Shown: piece after piece, positions 24,608 through 32,984 of the stretch | How positions within the stretch are numbered: position 1 is the stretch's first letter | Layout: every line of letters begins with the position of its first letter | Assembly (NCBI GenBank): GCA_001941065.1 | Contig: MSHJ01000017.1 | Location: 1-52,555, forward strand | DNA length: 52,555 nucleotides | Direction: 5' to 3' | Origin: Alistipes sp. Zagget8 | GTDB taxonomy: Bacteria; Bacteroidota; Bacteroidia; Bacteroidales; Rikenellaceae | Program-made: the position numbers and the translations under genes | The notes under the pieces: model-generated | Database searches by the model: none | What the model was told of the DNA's origin: nothing | Seen by the model: only the letters and a program-made list of their open reading frames with translations

Positions 24608-25939
24608 TTACAGCCGGGCTTTGATGGCTTTCGAAGCCTCTTCGTAGCCGGGTTTGTCCAGCAGGGCGAACATGTTCTTCTTGTAGGCTTCGACGCCGGG
24701 CTGGTCGAAGGGATTCACGCCCAGGATGTAGCCGCTGATGCCGCACGCCTTCTCGAAGAAATAGAGCAGGCCGCCGATCGTGCGTGCCGAGATTTCGGGA
24801 ATCTCGATGCGGATGTTGGGAACGCCGCCGTCGATGTGTGCCAGCTGCACGCCCAGTTCGGCCATGCGGTTGACCTCCGAAATGCGCTTGCCTGCCAGGA
24901 AATTCAGTCCGTCGAGGTTTTCGGCATCGGCTTCGATCACGACCTTCGCGGCGGGTTTCGCCACCGAAATGATCGTCTCGAAGAGCGTGCGCTCGCCGTC
25001 CTGAATGTACTGGCCCATCGAGTGCAGGTCGGCCGTCAGCGTGACGCTCGCCGGGAAGATGCCCTTGCCCTGCTTGCCTTCGCTTTCGCCGTAGAGCTGC
25101 TTCCACCACTCGTTGACATACTGCAATTTAGGCTCATAGGAACCCAGTATTTCGATCTTCTTGCCTCCGTCGTAGAGCAGGTTGCGCACGGCGGCGTAGA
25201 CGGCAGCCGGATTCTCTTGGAAGGGAACCCCTTCCGCCGTGGCTTTCTCCATCTCCTGCGCACCGCCTACCAGCGCTGCGATGTCCACTCCGGCGACGGC
25301 CAGCGGCAGCAGTCCCACGGGGGTCAGCACCGAGAACCGTCCGCCCACGTCGTCGGGAATCACGAACGTCGGATAACCCTCCTGCGTGGCGAGCGTCTTC
25401 AGCGCGCCGCGGGCCTTGTCGGTGATGGCCACGATGCGCTCTGCGGCCTCTTTCTTGCCGTAGCGCTTCTCGATTTCGGCCTTTATGAGGCGGAAGGCGA
25501 TGGCCGGTTCGGTCGTCGTGCCCGACTTGGAAATCACGATGGCGGCAATCGAGTGCTCCTTCACGGCGTCGAGCAGTTCGGCGGTGTAATCCTCCGAGAT
25601 GTTCTGTCCGGCAAAGAGGACGGTGGGGTATTTCTGCTCCTTGTGCAGGAGTTTGAAGGGGTCGCTCATGGCCTCCAGGACGGCTTTGGCGCCGAGGTAC
25701 GAGCCGCCGATGCCGATGCAGATCACCACGTCGGCCTTGGCACGCAGTTTCGCGGCCTCCTTTTCGATGGCGGCGATGTCGGCCTCGGAGATCGACGAGG
25801 GGAGCTTCACCCAGCCCAGAAAATCGTTTCCGGCGCCTTTGCCCGAGTGCAGCAGGGCGTTGGCGGCCTGTGCCCGGGCCTCGATGTCGGCCGTGAGGGC
25901 CACACCTGCCTTGGCAATGTCTAATTTCAGTGTTTCCAT
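24608..25939 (-). CDS. pgi: Glucose-6-phosphate isomerase
   Basis: A 443-aa phosphoglucose isomerase of the shorter bacterial type, interconverting glucose-6-phosphate and fructose-6-phosphate. Recognisable segments include [15 protein letters not shown] (sugar-phosphate loop), [16 protein letters not shown] (phosphate-binding SKSGTT), [18 protein letters not shown] and a C-terminal [18 protein letters not shown]. It lies 7 bp downstream of gpsA, so the two form an operon that links glycolysis to glycerol-phosphate supply. Confidence 0.96.
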   Translation of the reverse strand: METLKLDIAKAGVALTADIEARAQAANALLHSGKGAGNDFLGWVKLPSSISEADIAAIEKEAAKLRAKADVVICIGIGGSYLGAKAVLEAMSDPFKLLHKEQKYPTVLFAGQNISEDYTAELLDAVKEHSIAAIVISKSGTTTEPAIAFRLIKAEIEKRYGKKEAAERIVAITDKARGALKTLATQEGYPTFVIPDDVGGRFSVLTPVGLLPLAVAGVDIAALVGGAQEMEKATAEGVPFQENPAAVYAAVRNLLYDGGKKIEILGSYEPKLQYVNEWWKQLYGESEGKQGKGIFPASVTLTADLHSMGQYIQDGERTLFETIISVAKPAAKVVIEADAENLDGLNFLAGKRISEVNRMAELGVQLAHIDGGVPNIRIEIPEISARTIGGLLYFFEKACGISGYILGVNPFDQPGVEAYKKNMFALLDKPGYEEASKAIKARL

Positions 25940-25946
25940 ATCGTTG

Positions 25947-26954
25947 TCAGATTAATTTGGTAGTCAGTTCCTGCATGCATTTGCGGGCCGAGGCGCCTTC
26001 GTAGAGCACCCGGTAAACCATTTCGGCGATGGGCATGTCGACCTTGTGGCGGGCGTTGATGTGGCGGATGCAGTCGGCGGCGAAATAGCCTTCGGCCACC
26101 ATCGTCATCTCGTTCAGGGCGCTTTTCACCGTACAGCCGTGGCCGATCAGCAGTCCCAGCCGCCGGTTGCGGCTGTAGACCGAATAGCAGGTCACCAGCA
26201 GGTCGCCCAGATAGGCCGAGACCTGCGTGTCGCGTTTGTCGGGATAGCTCTCCTCGAGGAAACGGGTCATCTCGCCCGCCGAGTTGGCGATCAGCACCGC
26301 CGCGAAATTGTCGCCGTAACCCAGTCCGACGGCCAGTCCGACGGCCAGGGCATAGATATTTTTCAGGATGGCGCCGTATTCGATGCCGTAGAGATCCGTG
26401 GAGTAGCTGAGGCGGATGTTCCCGCCGTCGAACTTTTCGCCGATGCGCCGGGCGTTTTCGGGGTCGGTGCAGACGACCGTCAGGTAGGAGAGTTTTCCGC
26501 GCGACACCTCCTCGGCGTGCGAGGGTCCGGTGAAGAGCCCGATTTGCTTGTACGACAGTTCGTAATGGTCGTGGATATACTCCACGACGGTCTGGTAGTC
26601 GCCGGGGACGATGCCTTTGATGGCCGAGACGATGAATTTGTCGCGGAGCGATACGGTCAGCGGAGCGAGGAAATCCTTGAGGTAGGCCGAAGGGGTGGCC
26701 AGTATCACGATCTCGGCGCTGCGCACGACGCCGTCGAGGTCGTCCGAGGGGGCTATGCAGTCGCGGTCGAACTCCAGGTCGCTCAGGTAGCGGGGGTTAC
26801 GGCCTTCGGTGCGCAGCGATTCGAGCACCTCGGGGTTGCGGACATACCATCCCACGCGCTGGCCGTTGGCCGCGAGCAGTCCGACGATGGCCGTCGCCCA
26901 GCTGCCATAGCCGATTACCGCGCAGCGGGCCCCGGTTCCGATTTTGTATTCCAT
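25947..26954 (-). CDS. gpsA: NAD(P)H-dependent glycerol-3-phosphate dehydrogenase
   Basis: A 335-aa enzyme that reduces dihydroxyacetone phosphate to sn-glycerol-3-phosphate for phospholipid synthesis. The nucleotide-binding motif is GYGSWATAI near residue 16, followed by [22 protein letters not shown] (active-site region) and [20 protein letters not shown]. The catalytic Lys is in the family-specific ILKNIYAL segment. A -7 element lies 24 bp upstream. It is first gene of an operon with pgi and is divergent from mreB. Confidence 0.95.
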   Translation of the reverse strand: MEYKIGTGARCAVIGYGSWATAIVGLLAANGQRVGWYVRNPEVLESLRTEGRNPRYLSDLEFDRDCIAPSDDLDGVVRSAEIVILATPSAYLKDFLAPLTVSLRDKFIVSAIKGIVPGDYQTVVEYIHDHYELSYKQIGLFTGPSHAEEVSRGKLSYLTVVCTDPENARRIGEKFDGGNIRLSYSTDLYGIEYGAILKNIYALAVGLAVGLGYGDNFAAVLIANSAGEMTRFLEESYPDKRDTQVSAYLGDLLVTCYSVYSRNRRLGLLIGHGCTVKSALNEMTMVAEGYFAADCIRHINARHKVDMPIAEMVYRVLYEGASARKCMQELTTKLI

Positions 26955-26977
26955 GCGGAGGTTCAGTTTTTCGGATA

Positions 26978-27040
26978 CAAATGTAAATAAAAAAAATTAG
27001 AATAAAATACAAAAATTTCCGGGGCTTTTTAGTACCTTTG
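26978..27040. promoter_or_regulatory. Divergent -7 elements for gpsA and mreB
   Basis: TACATTTG on the minus strand (26978-26985) faces gpsA. TACCTTTG on the plus strand (27033-27040) faces mreB, giving an mreB leader of about 100 nt with no obvious conserved RNA structure. The A/T-rich tract between them contrasts with the GC-rich surroundings. Confidence 0.5.
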
Positions 27041-27145
27041 TCCGGATGCGCGGCCTGCCCGTCGGCGAGGGGGTGCGGCGCCCGCATATTTAGCTGATAA
27101 TTAAAGTATTTTACGAAATAAAGACACGTTGGGTGTTGTAGCCTT

Positions 27146-28165
27146 ATGGGAATTTTTTCATTGACACAGGAGTTGGCCATCGACCTCGGTACGGCCAACA
27201 CGCTGATAATTTATAACGGCAAGGTCGTCGTCGTCGAACCGTCGATCGTCGCGCTGGACGTTCACACGGGAAAACTGGTCGCCATCGGCCAGCAGGCGCG
27301 GCAGATGCACGAGAAAACCAATCCGAACATCAAGACGATCCGTCCGCTGAAGGACGGCGTGATCGCCGATTTCAACGCTACGGAACTGATGCTGCGGGGC
27401 ATGATCAAGAAGGTCAAGACCTCGGGCAGCCTCTTCGCGCCGTCGCTGCGGATGGTGATCTGCATCCCTTCGGGATCGACCAACGTCGAGATCCGCGCCG
27501 TGCGCGACTCGGCCGAGCATGCCGGGGGCCGCGAGGTCTACATGATTTACGAACCGATGGCCGCGGCGCTCGGCGCCGGACTGGATGTCGAGGCGCCCGA
27601 GGGCAACATGGTCATCGACATCGGCGGCGGCACGTCGGAGATCGCCTGCATCTCGCTGGGCGGCATCGTCTGCTCGGAGTCGATCAACACGGCGGGCGAC
27701 GTCTTCACCAACGACATCCAGAGCTACGTCCGCCAGCAGCACAACATCCGCATCGGCGAACGCACGGCCGAGGCGATCAAATGTTCGATCGGCGCCGCCG
27801 TTTCGGACCTGGAGCAGGAACCCGAGGATTTCGTGGTGACGGGCCCCAACATGCTGACGGCCCTGCCGCAGACCGTGTCGCTGTCGTACAGCGAGATCGC
27901 CTACGCGCTGGAAAAGTCGCTCACGAAGATCGACGCGGCGCTGATGAAGGTGCTGGAGTCCGTGCCCCCCGAGTTGTATGCCGACATCGTGAAGAACGGC
28001 ATCTACCTGGCCGGCGGCGGTGCGCTGATCAAGGGTCTCGACCGGCGCCTGAACGAAAAGACCGGCATTCCGTTCCACATCGCCGAGGACCCGCTGCGGG
28101 CCATTGCGCGGGGAACGGGCATTGCATTGAAGAATATCAATCGGTTCTCCTTCCTGATGAAATGA
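27146..28165 (+). CDS. mreB: Rod shape-determining protein MreB
   Basis: A 339-aa bacterial actin. The phosphate-1 motif is AIDLGTANTLI near residues 12-22, GIGGGTSEIA-like phosphate 2 reads VIDIGGGTSEIA near residue 157, and the adenosine motif is LAGGGALIKGLDRRL near residue 290. MreB filaments under the inner membrane guide the elongasome. It heads the mreBCD-mrdA-rodA run. Its stop codon overlaps the first bases of palindrome copy C, which separates it from mreC by 183 bp. Confidence 0.97.
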   Translation: MGIFSLTQELAIDLGTANTLIIYNGKVVVVEPSIVALDVHTGKLVAIGQQARQMHEKTNPNIKTIRPLKDGVIADFNATELMLRGMIKKVKTSGSLFAPSLRMVICIPSGSTNVEIRAVRDSAEHAGGREVYMIYEPMAAALGAGLDVEAPEGNMVIDIGGGTSEIACISLGGIVCSESINTAGDVFTNDIQSYVRQQHNIRIGERTAEAIKCSIGAAVSDLEQEPEDFVVTGPNMLTALPQTVSLSYSEIAYALEKSLTKIDAALMKVLESVPPELYADIVKNGIYLAGGGALIKGLDRRLNEKTGIPFHIAEDPLRAIARGTGIALKNINRFSFLMK

Positions 28166-28287
28166 TTCTTGTGATAACGGCCGTCTTCCGCACTTCGTTT
28201 GCCGTCCGGTGCAGTCACATACTTGAGTATGCTCCTGCACCGTCCGACTTCGCGAAGCCCGAAATACGGCTCGTTCTGACAAGAATC
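28164..28287. repeat. Long imperfect palindrome, copy C, between mreB and mreC
   Basis: A 124-nt imperfect inverted repeat starting in the mreB TGA. Outer stem GATTCTTGT / ACAAGAATC, further paired blocks AACG / CGTT, GCCGT / ACGGC, CTTCG / CGAAG, CGGTGCAG / CTGCACCG, and centre CATACTTGAGTATG. The arm sequence differs from copies A and B, but length, centre type and the internal GAT/CTG mismatch next to the outer stem are the same. Confidence 0.75.
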
Positions 28288-28348
28288 GGATAAATTGACA
28301 AATACGGATTGCGGGCCTTGGTCCGCAATCTTAAATTAAGGAACTGCT

Positions 28349-29203
28349 TTGCGCAAACTGTTCGAGTTCATCCGCAGCGTTTACGTCGTGGTGCTGTTCG
28401 TGGTGTTGGAGGCCATCGCCGTCAGCTACTACGCCCGTTCCACGTACTATACCCAGGCGCGGCTGCTCTCACGCTCCAACCAGGTGGTCGGCGGCGTGCA
28501 CGGGCTCTTTGCGGGCATCGGGCACTATTTCACCCTGGGGCGCGAGAACCGGATGCTGCTCACGCGCGTCACGCAGCTCGAGGAGCGGCTGGCCCAGTAT
28601 GAGGAGGCCGCGACCGCCGAGCGGCTGGACGGCTATATGCAGGATATCGGCGAATCGAAATACCGTTTTGCGACCGGCTCGGTTGTGGCCAATACGGTCA
28701 ACCGGGCCCAGAACCTTATCACGGTCAACCGCGGGCACCGCGACGGTATCGTGGAGGAGATGGCCGTGCTGTCGCCCGACGGGGCGATGGCGGGTTACAT
28801 CGTCGCCTGCACGGAGCGTTACTCGGTGGCGATGTCGGTGCTCAACACGTCGTTCCGCGCCAGCGGCAAACTCGCGGATTCCGAATACTACGGCTCGATC
28901 TACTGGGACGGCCTCGACCAGCACACCGTAATCCTCGGCGAGCTGTCGAAATACGCCGATCCGCAGCCCGGGCAGGAGGTCGTGACGACGGGCTTCTCGC
29001 AGTATTTCCCCGCCGACGTGCTGATCGGGTGGGTCGAGAGCGCCTCGCTCAACGAAACCCGCACGGCCTATACGGTCCGGGTGCGTCTCGCGGCCGAGAT
29101 GTCGCGTCTGGGCGAGGTGGTGCTGGTCGGCAACCGTGATCTTTTCGAAATCCGCGACCTCCAGCAAAGCGAACAGGTCGAACAACATACCCGGCTCAAA
29201 TAG
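28349..29203 (+). CDS. mreC: Rod shape-determining protein MreC
   Basis: A 284-aa bitopic protein: short cytoplasmic N terminus, transmembrane helix at about residues 9-27 (VYVVVLFVVLEAIAVSYYA), coiled coil about 60-95 (RENRMLLTRVTQLEERLAQYEEA), then the periplasmic beta-rich MreC domain (NTVNRAQNLITVNRGHRDGI, GQEVVTTGFSQYFPADVLIGWV). MreC links MreB to PBP2 and RodA. The start appears to be TTG, preceded by AAGGA. It ends directly next to the mreD ATG. Confidence 0.94.
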   Translation: MRKLFEFIRSVYVVVLFVVLEAIAVSYYARSTYYTQARLLSRSNQVVGGVHGLFAGIGHYFTLGRENRMLLTRVTQLEERLAQYEEAATAERLDGYMQDIGESKYRFATGSVVANTVNRAQNLITVNRGHRDGIVEEMAVLSPDGAMAGYIVACTERYSVAMSVLNTSFRASGKLADSEYYGSIYWDGLDQHTVILGELSKYADPQPGQEVVTTGFSQYFPADVLIGWVESASLNETRTAYTVRVRLAAEMSRLGEVVLVGNRDLFEIRDLQQSEQVEQHTRLK

Positions 29204-29722
29204 ATGCATCGCACACTCCCATACCTCGGACTTTTCGCGGCGGCGGTCCTGCTGCAGGTTTTCCTGTTCGACAACCTGTCGATCAGCATCTACCTCAATC
29301 CGCTCGTCTACATCGTCTTCATTGCCCTGCTGCCGCTCGACACGCTGCCCGTGGCGCTGCTCGGCGCGGGACTGGCGCTGGGCGTCACGATGGACTGCGC
29401 CATGGGGTCCGCCGGGGTCAACACCATCGCCACGCTGCTCATCGCCTTCCTGCGTCCGGCCCTCATCGGCATGCTCTACGGGCGTGAGAACGCCCGCGAA
29501 GGGGGCGTCCCCTCCTCGGCGCGTTTCGGCGAGCGGCTGTTCGTCAGCTACCTCGTGGTGCTGACGCTTATCCACCATGCGGTCTTCTTCTCACTCGAGG
29601 CCCTTTCATGGACCCATGCGCTGCATACGCTGCTGCGCGTCGTCGTCAGCTCGGCGGTGTCGGTGGGCTTCATCTGGATCATCGCCCGCATCTTCACGGC
29701 CAAACTACCCATGCGCGTATGA
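29204..29722 (+). CDS. mreD: Rod shape-determining protein MreD
   Basis: A 172-aa integral membrane protein with five or six hydrophobic helices, in the mreD position between mreC and mrdA. Characteristic segments are LLQVFLFDNLSISIYLNPLVYIVF and a C-terminal VGFIWIIARIF. MreD is a small helical partner of MreC in the elongasome. Sequence conservation of MreD is generally low; the assignment rests on topology and context as well as family resemblance. Its TGA overlaps the ATG of the PBP2 gene by 4 nt (ATGA). Confidence 0.92.
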   Translation: MHRTLPYLGLFAAAVLLQVFLFDNLSISIYLNPLVYIVFIALLPLDTLPVALLGAGLALGVTMDCAMGSAGVNTIATLLIAFLRPALIGMLYGRENAREGGVPSSARFGERLFVSYLVVLTLIHHAVFFSLEALSWTHALHTLLRVVVSSAVSVGFIWIIARIFTAKLPMRV

Positions 29723-31545
29723 GAGATTCGGAGGGTTTTGTGCGGATGCGGACGCTGCAGGTCGTCGTGTTGCTGGTCTTCGCGCTGATCGTCGGGCGTT
29801 TGGCCTACATCCAGCTGTTCGACTCGCGCTATGACGACCTCGCCCGGGCCAATGTGCTGCGGCACGTGGTGCAGTACCCGCCGCGGGGCGAGGTTTTCGA
29901 CCGCAACGGCGAATACCTGGTCCAGAGCCGCGAATGCTACGACCTGATGGTCATCTCGAGCGAGATCGACAAACGGGGCTTCGATACGGCCCGCCTGTGC
30001 GAGGTGCTGAACCTCTCGCGGGTGAAGCTCGACCGGGAGTTGGCCAATGCGCGGATGCGTCCGCGGGCGCCGCGCCTCGTGATGAGTTACATCTCCAAGG
30101 AGGACAAACTGCGCTTCGACGAGTGTAATTTCCGGGGTTTCTACGCCGTCTACCGCACCGTGCGGCAATATCCCCGCGAGGTGGGCGGCAACCTGCTGGG
30201 TTATGTCAGCGAGGTGAATGCGGACTATCTGAAACGCCATCCGGACTACAAGATCGGCGACTATGTGGGCATGGGCGGCGTGGAATCGGCCTATGAGCCG
30301 GAGCTCCGGGGCCGCAAGGGCGTCAAAATCCAGGAGATCGACACCCACGGAGCCATCAAGGGCTCCTACATGAACGGCCGCTACGATTCGCTGCCCGATC
30401 CGGGCCGCTATCTCGTGAGCACCATCGACGCACGCCTGCAGCTGTTGGGCGAGGAGCTGATGCGCGGCAAGGTGGGGGCTGCGGTGGCTATCGAGCCTTC
30501 GACGGGCGAGATTCTGATGATGGTCTCCTCGCCGACCTACGATCCCGACCGGCTGGTGGGTCGCGAACGCGGCAACAACTATATGGAGATGCTCCGCAAC
30601 AAACGCCAGCCGTTGTTCAACCGGGCGGTGCGGGCGGCTTACCCGCCGGGCTCGACCTTCAAGCTGGTGCAGGGGCTTATCGGTTTGCAGGAGGGGGTGC
30701 TGCGGCCTTCGGACCTCCACTCCTGCCACATGGGCTATCAGGCCGGACGCCTGAAGATGGCCTGCCACTCCCACGCTTCGCCGCTGGATTTGCGCTTTGC
30801 GGTGGCCACCTCGTGCAACGCCTATTTCTGCTATGTCTTCCGCGACATCCTCGACAATCCCAAATACGGAAGCGTGAAGGAGGGCTACGATGTCTGGAAA
30901 TCCTATGTCGAGAGCTTCGGGTTCGGCCGCAAGCTGGGTTCGGACTTTCTCGACGAACGCAACGGCTATGTCCCCGACCGGGCCTTCTACGACCGCCAGT
31001 ACCGGGGTTCGTGGAACTCGCTCACGGTGTTGTCGCTCTCGATCGGGCAGGATGCGCTGGGCTGCACGCCGCTGCAGCTGGCCAACCTCGCGGCCATCGT
31101 CGCCAACCGCGGCTATTACTACATTCCGCATATCGTGAAAAAGGTCGAAGGACGGGACTCGCTCGACGCCCGGTTCTACGAGCGCCACTACACGAAGGTC
31201 GATCCGAAGCATTTCGAGCCGATTGTCGAGGGCATGTGGCGGGGCGTGAATGTCGGCGGCACGTCGATGAGCGCCCGCCTCGACGGGTGGGACGTCTGCG
31301 GCAAGACCGGCACGGCCGAGAACCCGCGCGGCCGCGACCACTCGACCTTCCTGTCGTTCGCTCCGAAGGACAACCCGAAGATCGCCATCTCGGTCTATGT
31401 CGAGAACGGCGGTTTCGGAGCCTCCGCGGCCCTGCCGATTGCCAGCCTGCTGGAGGAGTATTACCTGACGGACACGATCCGCCGTCCGGCCATGCTGCAA
31501 TATGTCAAGAACATGAATATCTATTACCCGGCCTATGACAAGTAA
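29719..31545 (+). CDS. mrdA: Penicillin-binding protein 2 (elongasome transpeptidase)
   Basis: A 608-aa class B PBP. One transmembrane helix at about residues 12-30, a dimerisation/pedestal region, and the transpeptidase domain with SxxK at Ser312 (PPGSTFK), SxN in ATSCNAYF and KTG at Lys529 (CGKTGTAE). It cross-links peptidoglycan during cell elongation together with RodA. The ATG at 29719 is set by the ATGA overlap with mreD. It overlaps rodA by 11 nt, implying translational coupling. Confidence 0.96.
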   Translation: MRDSEGFVRMRTLQVVVLLVFALIVGRLAYIQLFDSRYDDLARANVLRHVVQYPPRGEVFDRNGEYLVQSRECYDLMVISSEIDKRGFDTARLCEVLNLSRVKLDRELANARMRPRAPRLVMSYISKEDKLRFDECNFRGFYAVYRTVRQYPREVGGNLLGYVSEVNADYLKRHPDYKIGDYVGMGGVESAYEPELRGRKGVKIQEIDTHGAIKGSYMNGRYDSLPDPGRYLVSTIDARLQLLGEELMRGKVGAAVAIEPSTGEILMMVSSPTYDPDRLVGRERGNNYMEMLRNKRQPLFNRAVRAAYPPGSTFKLVQGLIGLQEGVLRPSDLHSCHMGYQAGRLKMACHSHASPLDLRFAVATSCNAYFCYVFRDILDNPKYGSVKEGYDVWKSYVESFGFGRKLGSDFLDERNGYVPDRAFYDRQYRGSWNSLTVLSLSIGQDALGCTPLQLANLAAIVANRGYYYIPHIVKKVEGRDSLDARFYERHYTKVDPKHFEPIVEGMWRGVNVGGTSMSARLDGWDVCGKTGTAENPRGRDHSTFLSFAPKDNPKIAISVYVENGGFGASAALPIASLLEEYYLTDTIRRPAMLQYVKNMNIYYPAYDK

Positions 31546-32977
31546 TCGGCATAGCGGAATCTTCTACGGAGTGGACGGCTGGACCGTCCTGCTGTACGTG
31601 CTGATCGTCCTGGCGGGATGGCTGTCGATTACCTCGGCGTCGTACGAAGAGGGTACGGCCGACCTTTTCTCGTTCTCGCATTTCTACATGAAGCAGCTGC
31701 TGTGGGTAGGCATGGCGTGGGTCACGGCGCTCGTCGTGCTGCTGCTCGACGAACGCTTCTACCACATGTTCGCCTATCCGGCTTATCTGGGAGGCATCGT
31801 GCTGCTGCTCGGGGCCCTGTTGTTCGGCCGCGAGGTCAACGGTGCCAAGGCGTGGTTCGAGTTCGGCTCGTTCCGCGTGCAGCCCGTGGAGTTCGTCAAG
31901 ATCGCCACGGCCCTGGCCCTGGCCCGCGTGATGAGCGAATACTCCTTCTCGATCAACCGCGCCGGGGATTTGTTCCGCGTCGGCATGGTGATCTGCATTC
32001 CGCTCTTTATCATCATCCTGCAGAACGATACCGGGTCGGGCATCGTGCTGGGGTCGTTCCTCTTCGTGCTCTACCGCGAGGGGCTGAACAAATGGCTCTG
32101 CATCCCGGTCCTGCTGATCGCCGCGCTGTTCATCTTCTCGTTCCTGCTCTCGCCGATGACGCTCCTCGTCACGCTGATTCTGGTCTGCACGCTCTCGGAG
32201 GCGATGATGAACGGACTGTGGCGCTCGCGGATCGTCTTTCTGGCCGTGCTGATGCTGTCGAGCATCCTGCTGTGCTTCGTGATGGCGCTCGTCGCCCCGG
32301 GCGTGCTGGACATCTACCACTCGCTGCTGATCGTGACGATTCTCTCGCTGGGCTTCGTGGCAGTCTACGCCTACCGCTCGAACCTGCGCAACATCTACAT
32401 CACGCTGGGGCTGTTCATCGGTTCGATGGTCTTCCTGCCCACGACCGACTACATCTTCAATTCAATCCTCAAGCAGCACCAGCGGGACCGTATCCTGAGT
32501 TTCCTGGGCATCATCAGCGACCCGCTCGGCACCGACTACAACGTCAACCAGGCGAAGATCGCCATCGGTTCGGGCAATTTCTGGGGCAAGGGTTTTCTCG
32601 AAGGCACCCAGATCAAATACGGATTCGTGCCCGAGCGGCACACCGATTTCATCTTCTGCACCGTGGGCGAGGAGTGGGGTTTTCTGGGAGCGGTCGTGAT
32701 TCTGTCGCTGCTGTGCATGCTGATCCTGCGCCTGATGCGCATGGGCGAGCGGCAGCAGGAGCCTTTCGGACGCATCTACTGTTACTGCGTGGCGGCGATC
32801 CTGCTGTTCCATGTGCTGGTCAATGTGGGCATGACCATCGGCCTGATGCCCGTCATGGGCATTCCGCTGCCCTTCATGAGCTACGGCGGGTCGTCGCTCA
32901 TCGCCTTCACCATCCTGCTGTTCATCGCCGTGCGGCTCGATGCCTCGACGCGGCAGTTTTCCCTGACCAAACTTTGA
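31535..32977 (+). CDS. rodA: Rod shape-determining protein RodA (SEDS glycosyltransferase)
   Basis: A 480-aa SEDS-family polytopic membrane protein, about ten to twelve helices, that polymerises lipid II into glycan strands with PBP2. Family features are REVNGAKAWFEFGSFRVQPVEFVKI (the SEDS QPSE-like region), PERHTDFIFCTVGEEWGF with the conserved acidic residue, and the C-terminal GIPLPFMSYGGSSL. It is longer than the common 370-420 aa form because of a bigger central hydrophobic insertion (about residues 180-290), as in other Bacteroidetes. The Ca2+ ATPase begins 7 bp later. Confidence 0.95.
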   Translation: MTSNRHSGIFYGVDGWTVLLYVLIVLAGWLSITSASYEEGTADLFSFSHFYMKQLLWVGMAWVTALVVLLLDERFYHMFAYPAYLGGIVLLLGALLFGREVNGAKAWFEFGSFRVQPVEFVKIATALALARVMSEYSFSINRAGDLFRVGMVICIPLFIIILQNDTGSGIVLGSFLFVLYREGLNKWLCIPVLLIAALFIFSFLLSPMTLLVTLILVCTLSEAMMNGLWRSRIVFLAVLMLSSILLCFVMALVAPGVLDIYHSLLIVTILSLGFVAVYAYRSNLRNIYITLGLFIGSMVFLPTTDYIFNSILKQHQRDRILSFLGIISDPLGTDYNVNQAKIAIGSGNFWGKGFLEGTQIKYGFVPERHTDFIFCTVGEEWGFLGAVVILSLLCMLILRLMRMGERQQEPFGRIYCYCVAAILLFHVLVNVGMTIGLMPVMGIPLPFMSYGGSSLIAFTILLFIAVRLDASTRQFSLTKL

Positions 32978-32984
32978 CAATGCT

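Noticed and set aside
27033..27145. Possible riboswitch in the roughly 100-nt mreB leader
   Set aside because: No conserved riboswitch-like motif or stable long pairing could be seen.
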